A stretch of DNA of 56,650 nucleotides, from positions 1 through 56,650 of the forward strand of contig DVDT01000051.1 of assembly GCA_015296085.1 (NCBI GenBank). Direction: 5' to 3'. The notes beneath the pieces were generated by a model. The model was not told the DNA's origin and made no database searches. It saw nothing but the letters and a program-made list of their open reading frames with translations. Below are positions 56,531-56,650 of this stretch, piece after piece. The DNA is from Trichormus sp. M33_DOE_039 (lineage in GTDB: Bacteria; Cyanobacteriota; Cyanobacteriia; Cyanobacteriales; Nostocaceae). Each line of letters opens with the position of its first letter. Within the stretch, counting starts at the first letter, position 1. The translations under genes and the position numbers were made by a program.

Positions 56531-56650
56531 AAATCCTCGAAACCCTTGAGTTCTCGTTGTTCGGTCTGAAGCTATGTTTTCATCTATTCTCAATAAAGCA
56601 TGTTGTTGAGATTAATCTCATTTGTGAAACTTAGTGACAAAATGATTCCA

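Overview
The window looks like chromosomal DNA of a filamentous cyanobacterium of the Nostoc/Anabaena type. The signs are frequent HIP1 octamers (GCGATCGC), short heptameric intergenic repeats, a PatA-like regulator, cyanobacteriochrome GAF domains, an FHA-type adenylate cyclase of CyaD architecture, pentapeptide-repeat Ser/Thr kinases and several families known mainly from cyanobacteria (DUF1816, DUF2811, DUF4336, CPP1-like). No tRNA, rRNA or CRISPR array was recognised. Both edges carry the same 20-bp terminus in inverted orientation; on the left it precedes the start of an IS982-like transposase, and on the right it cuts an ABC-transporter ATPase gene.

Layout. 1-140: end of an IS982-like element. 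289-9741 (minus): a five-gene phototaxis-type operon in the order PatA-like regulator, CheY, CheW, methyl-accepting photoreceptor with three Cys-His GAF domains, hybrid CheA (pixGHIJL/hmpABCDE type). 10705-17381: CPP1-like membrane protein, OmpR-type regulator, DUF2811 protein, a cluster of DnaA-box-like 9-mers, MFS exporter, hisIE, ChaB-like protein and hemL. 18063-24016: a SpkB-like kinase followed by an FHA protein, recA, and an FHA-GAF-adenylate cyclase. 24243-33454: CAP-domain protein, alpha/beta hydrolase, DUF1816 protein, rlmB-type methyltransferase, Mini-RNase III, STAS protein, carA, a retropepsin-like lipoprotein, trpD and a D12-class DNA adenine methyltransferase. 33520-34221: a b561-like membrane cytochrome.

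34254-41450 (minus) is the most unusual part: a compact operon of a dynamin-like GTPase, a very large Hsp70/actin-fold ATPase and a 377-residue protein of unknown family. It resembles in outline the SrfB/SrfC (Hsp70-like plus GTPase) pairing known from proteobacteria, but its function is not described by anything visible here. 42227-51643: PAS/GAF histidine kinase, the TIGR02587/TIGR02588 membrane pair, XdhC plus MobA-like molybdenum-cofactor maturation genes without their enzyme, DUF4336 protein, an M41-like metalloprotease without an AAA domain and a diguanylate cyclase. After a 1.28-kb AT-rich gap come alaS, a Phd/VapC-type toxin-antitoxin pair whose toxin is frameshifted, and the interrupted ABC ATPase remnant.

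Signalling dominates: phototaxis, cAMP, c-di-GMP, Ser/Thr phosphorylation with FHA reading, two-component and STAS proteins are scattered among housekeeping genes. Motifs and coordinates were read by eye; family names come from recall of motif patterns, not from searches.
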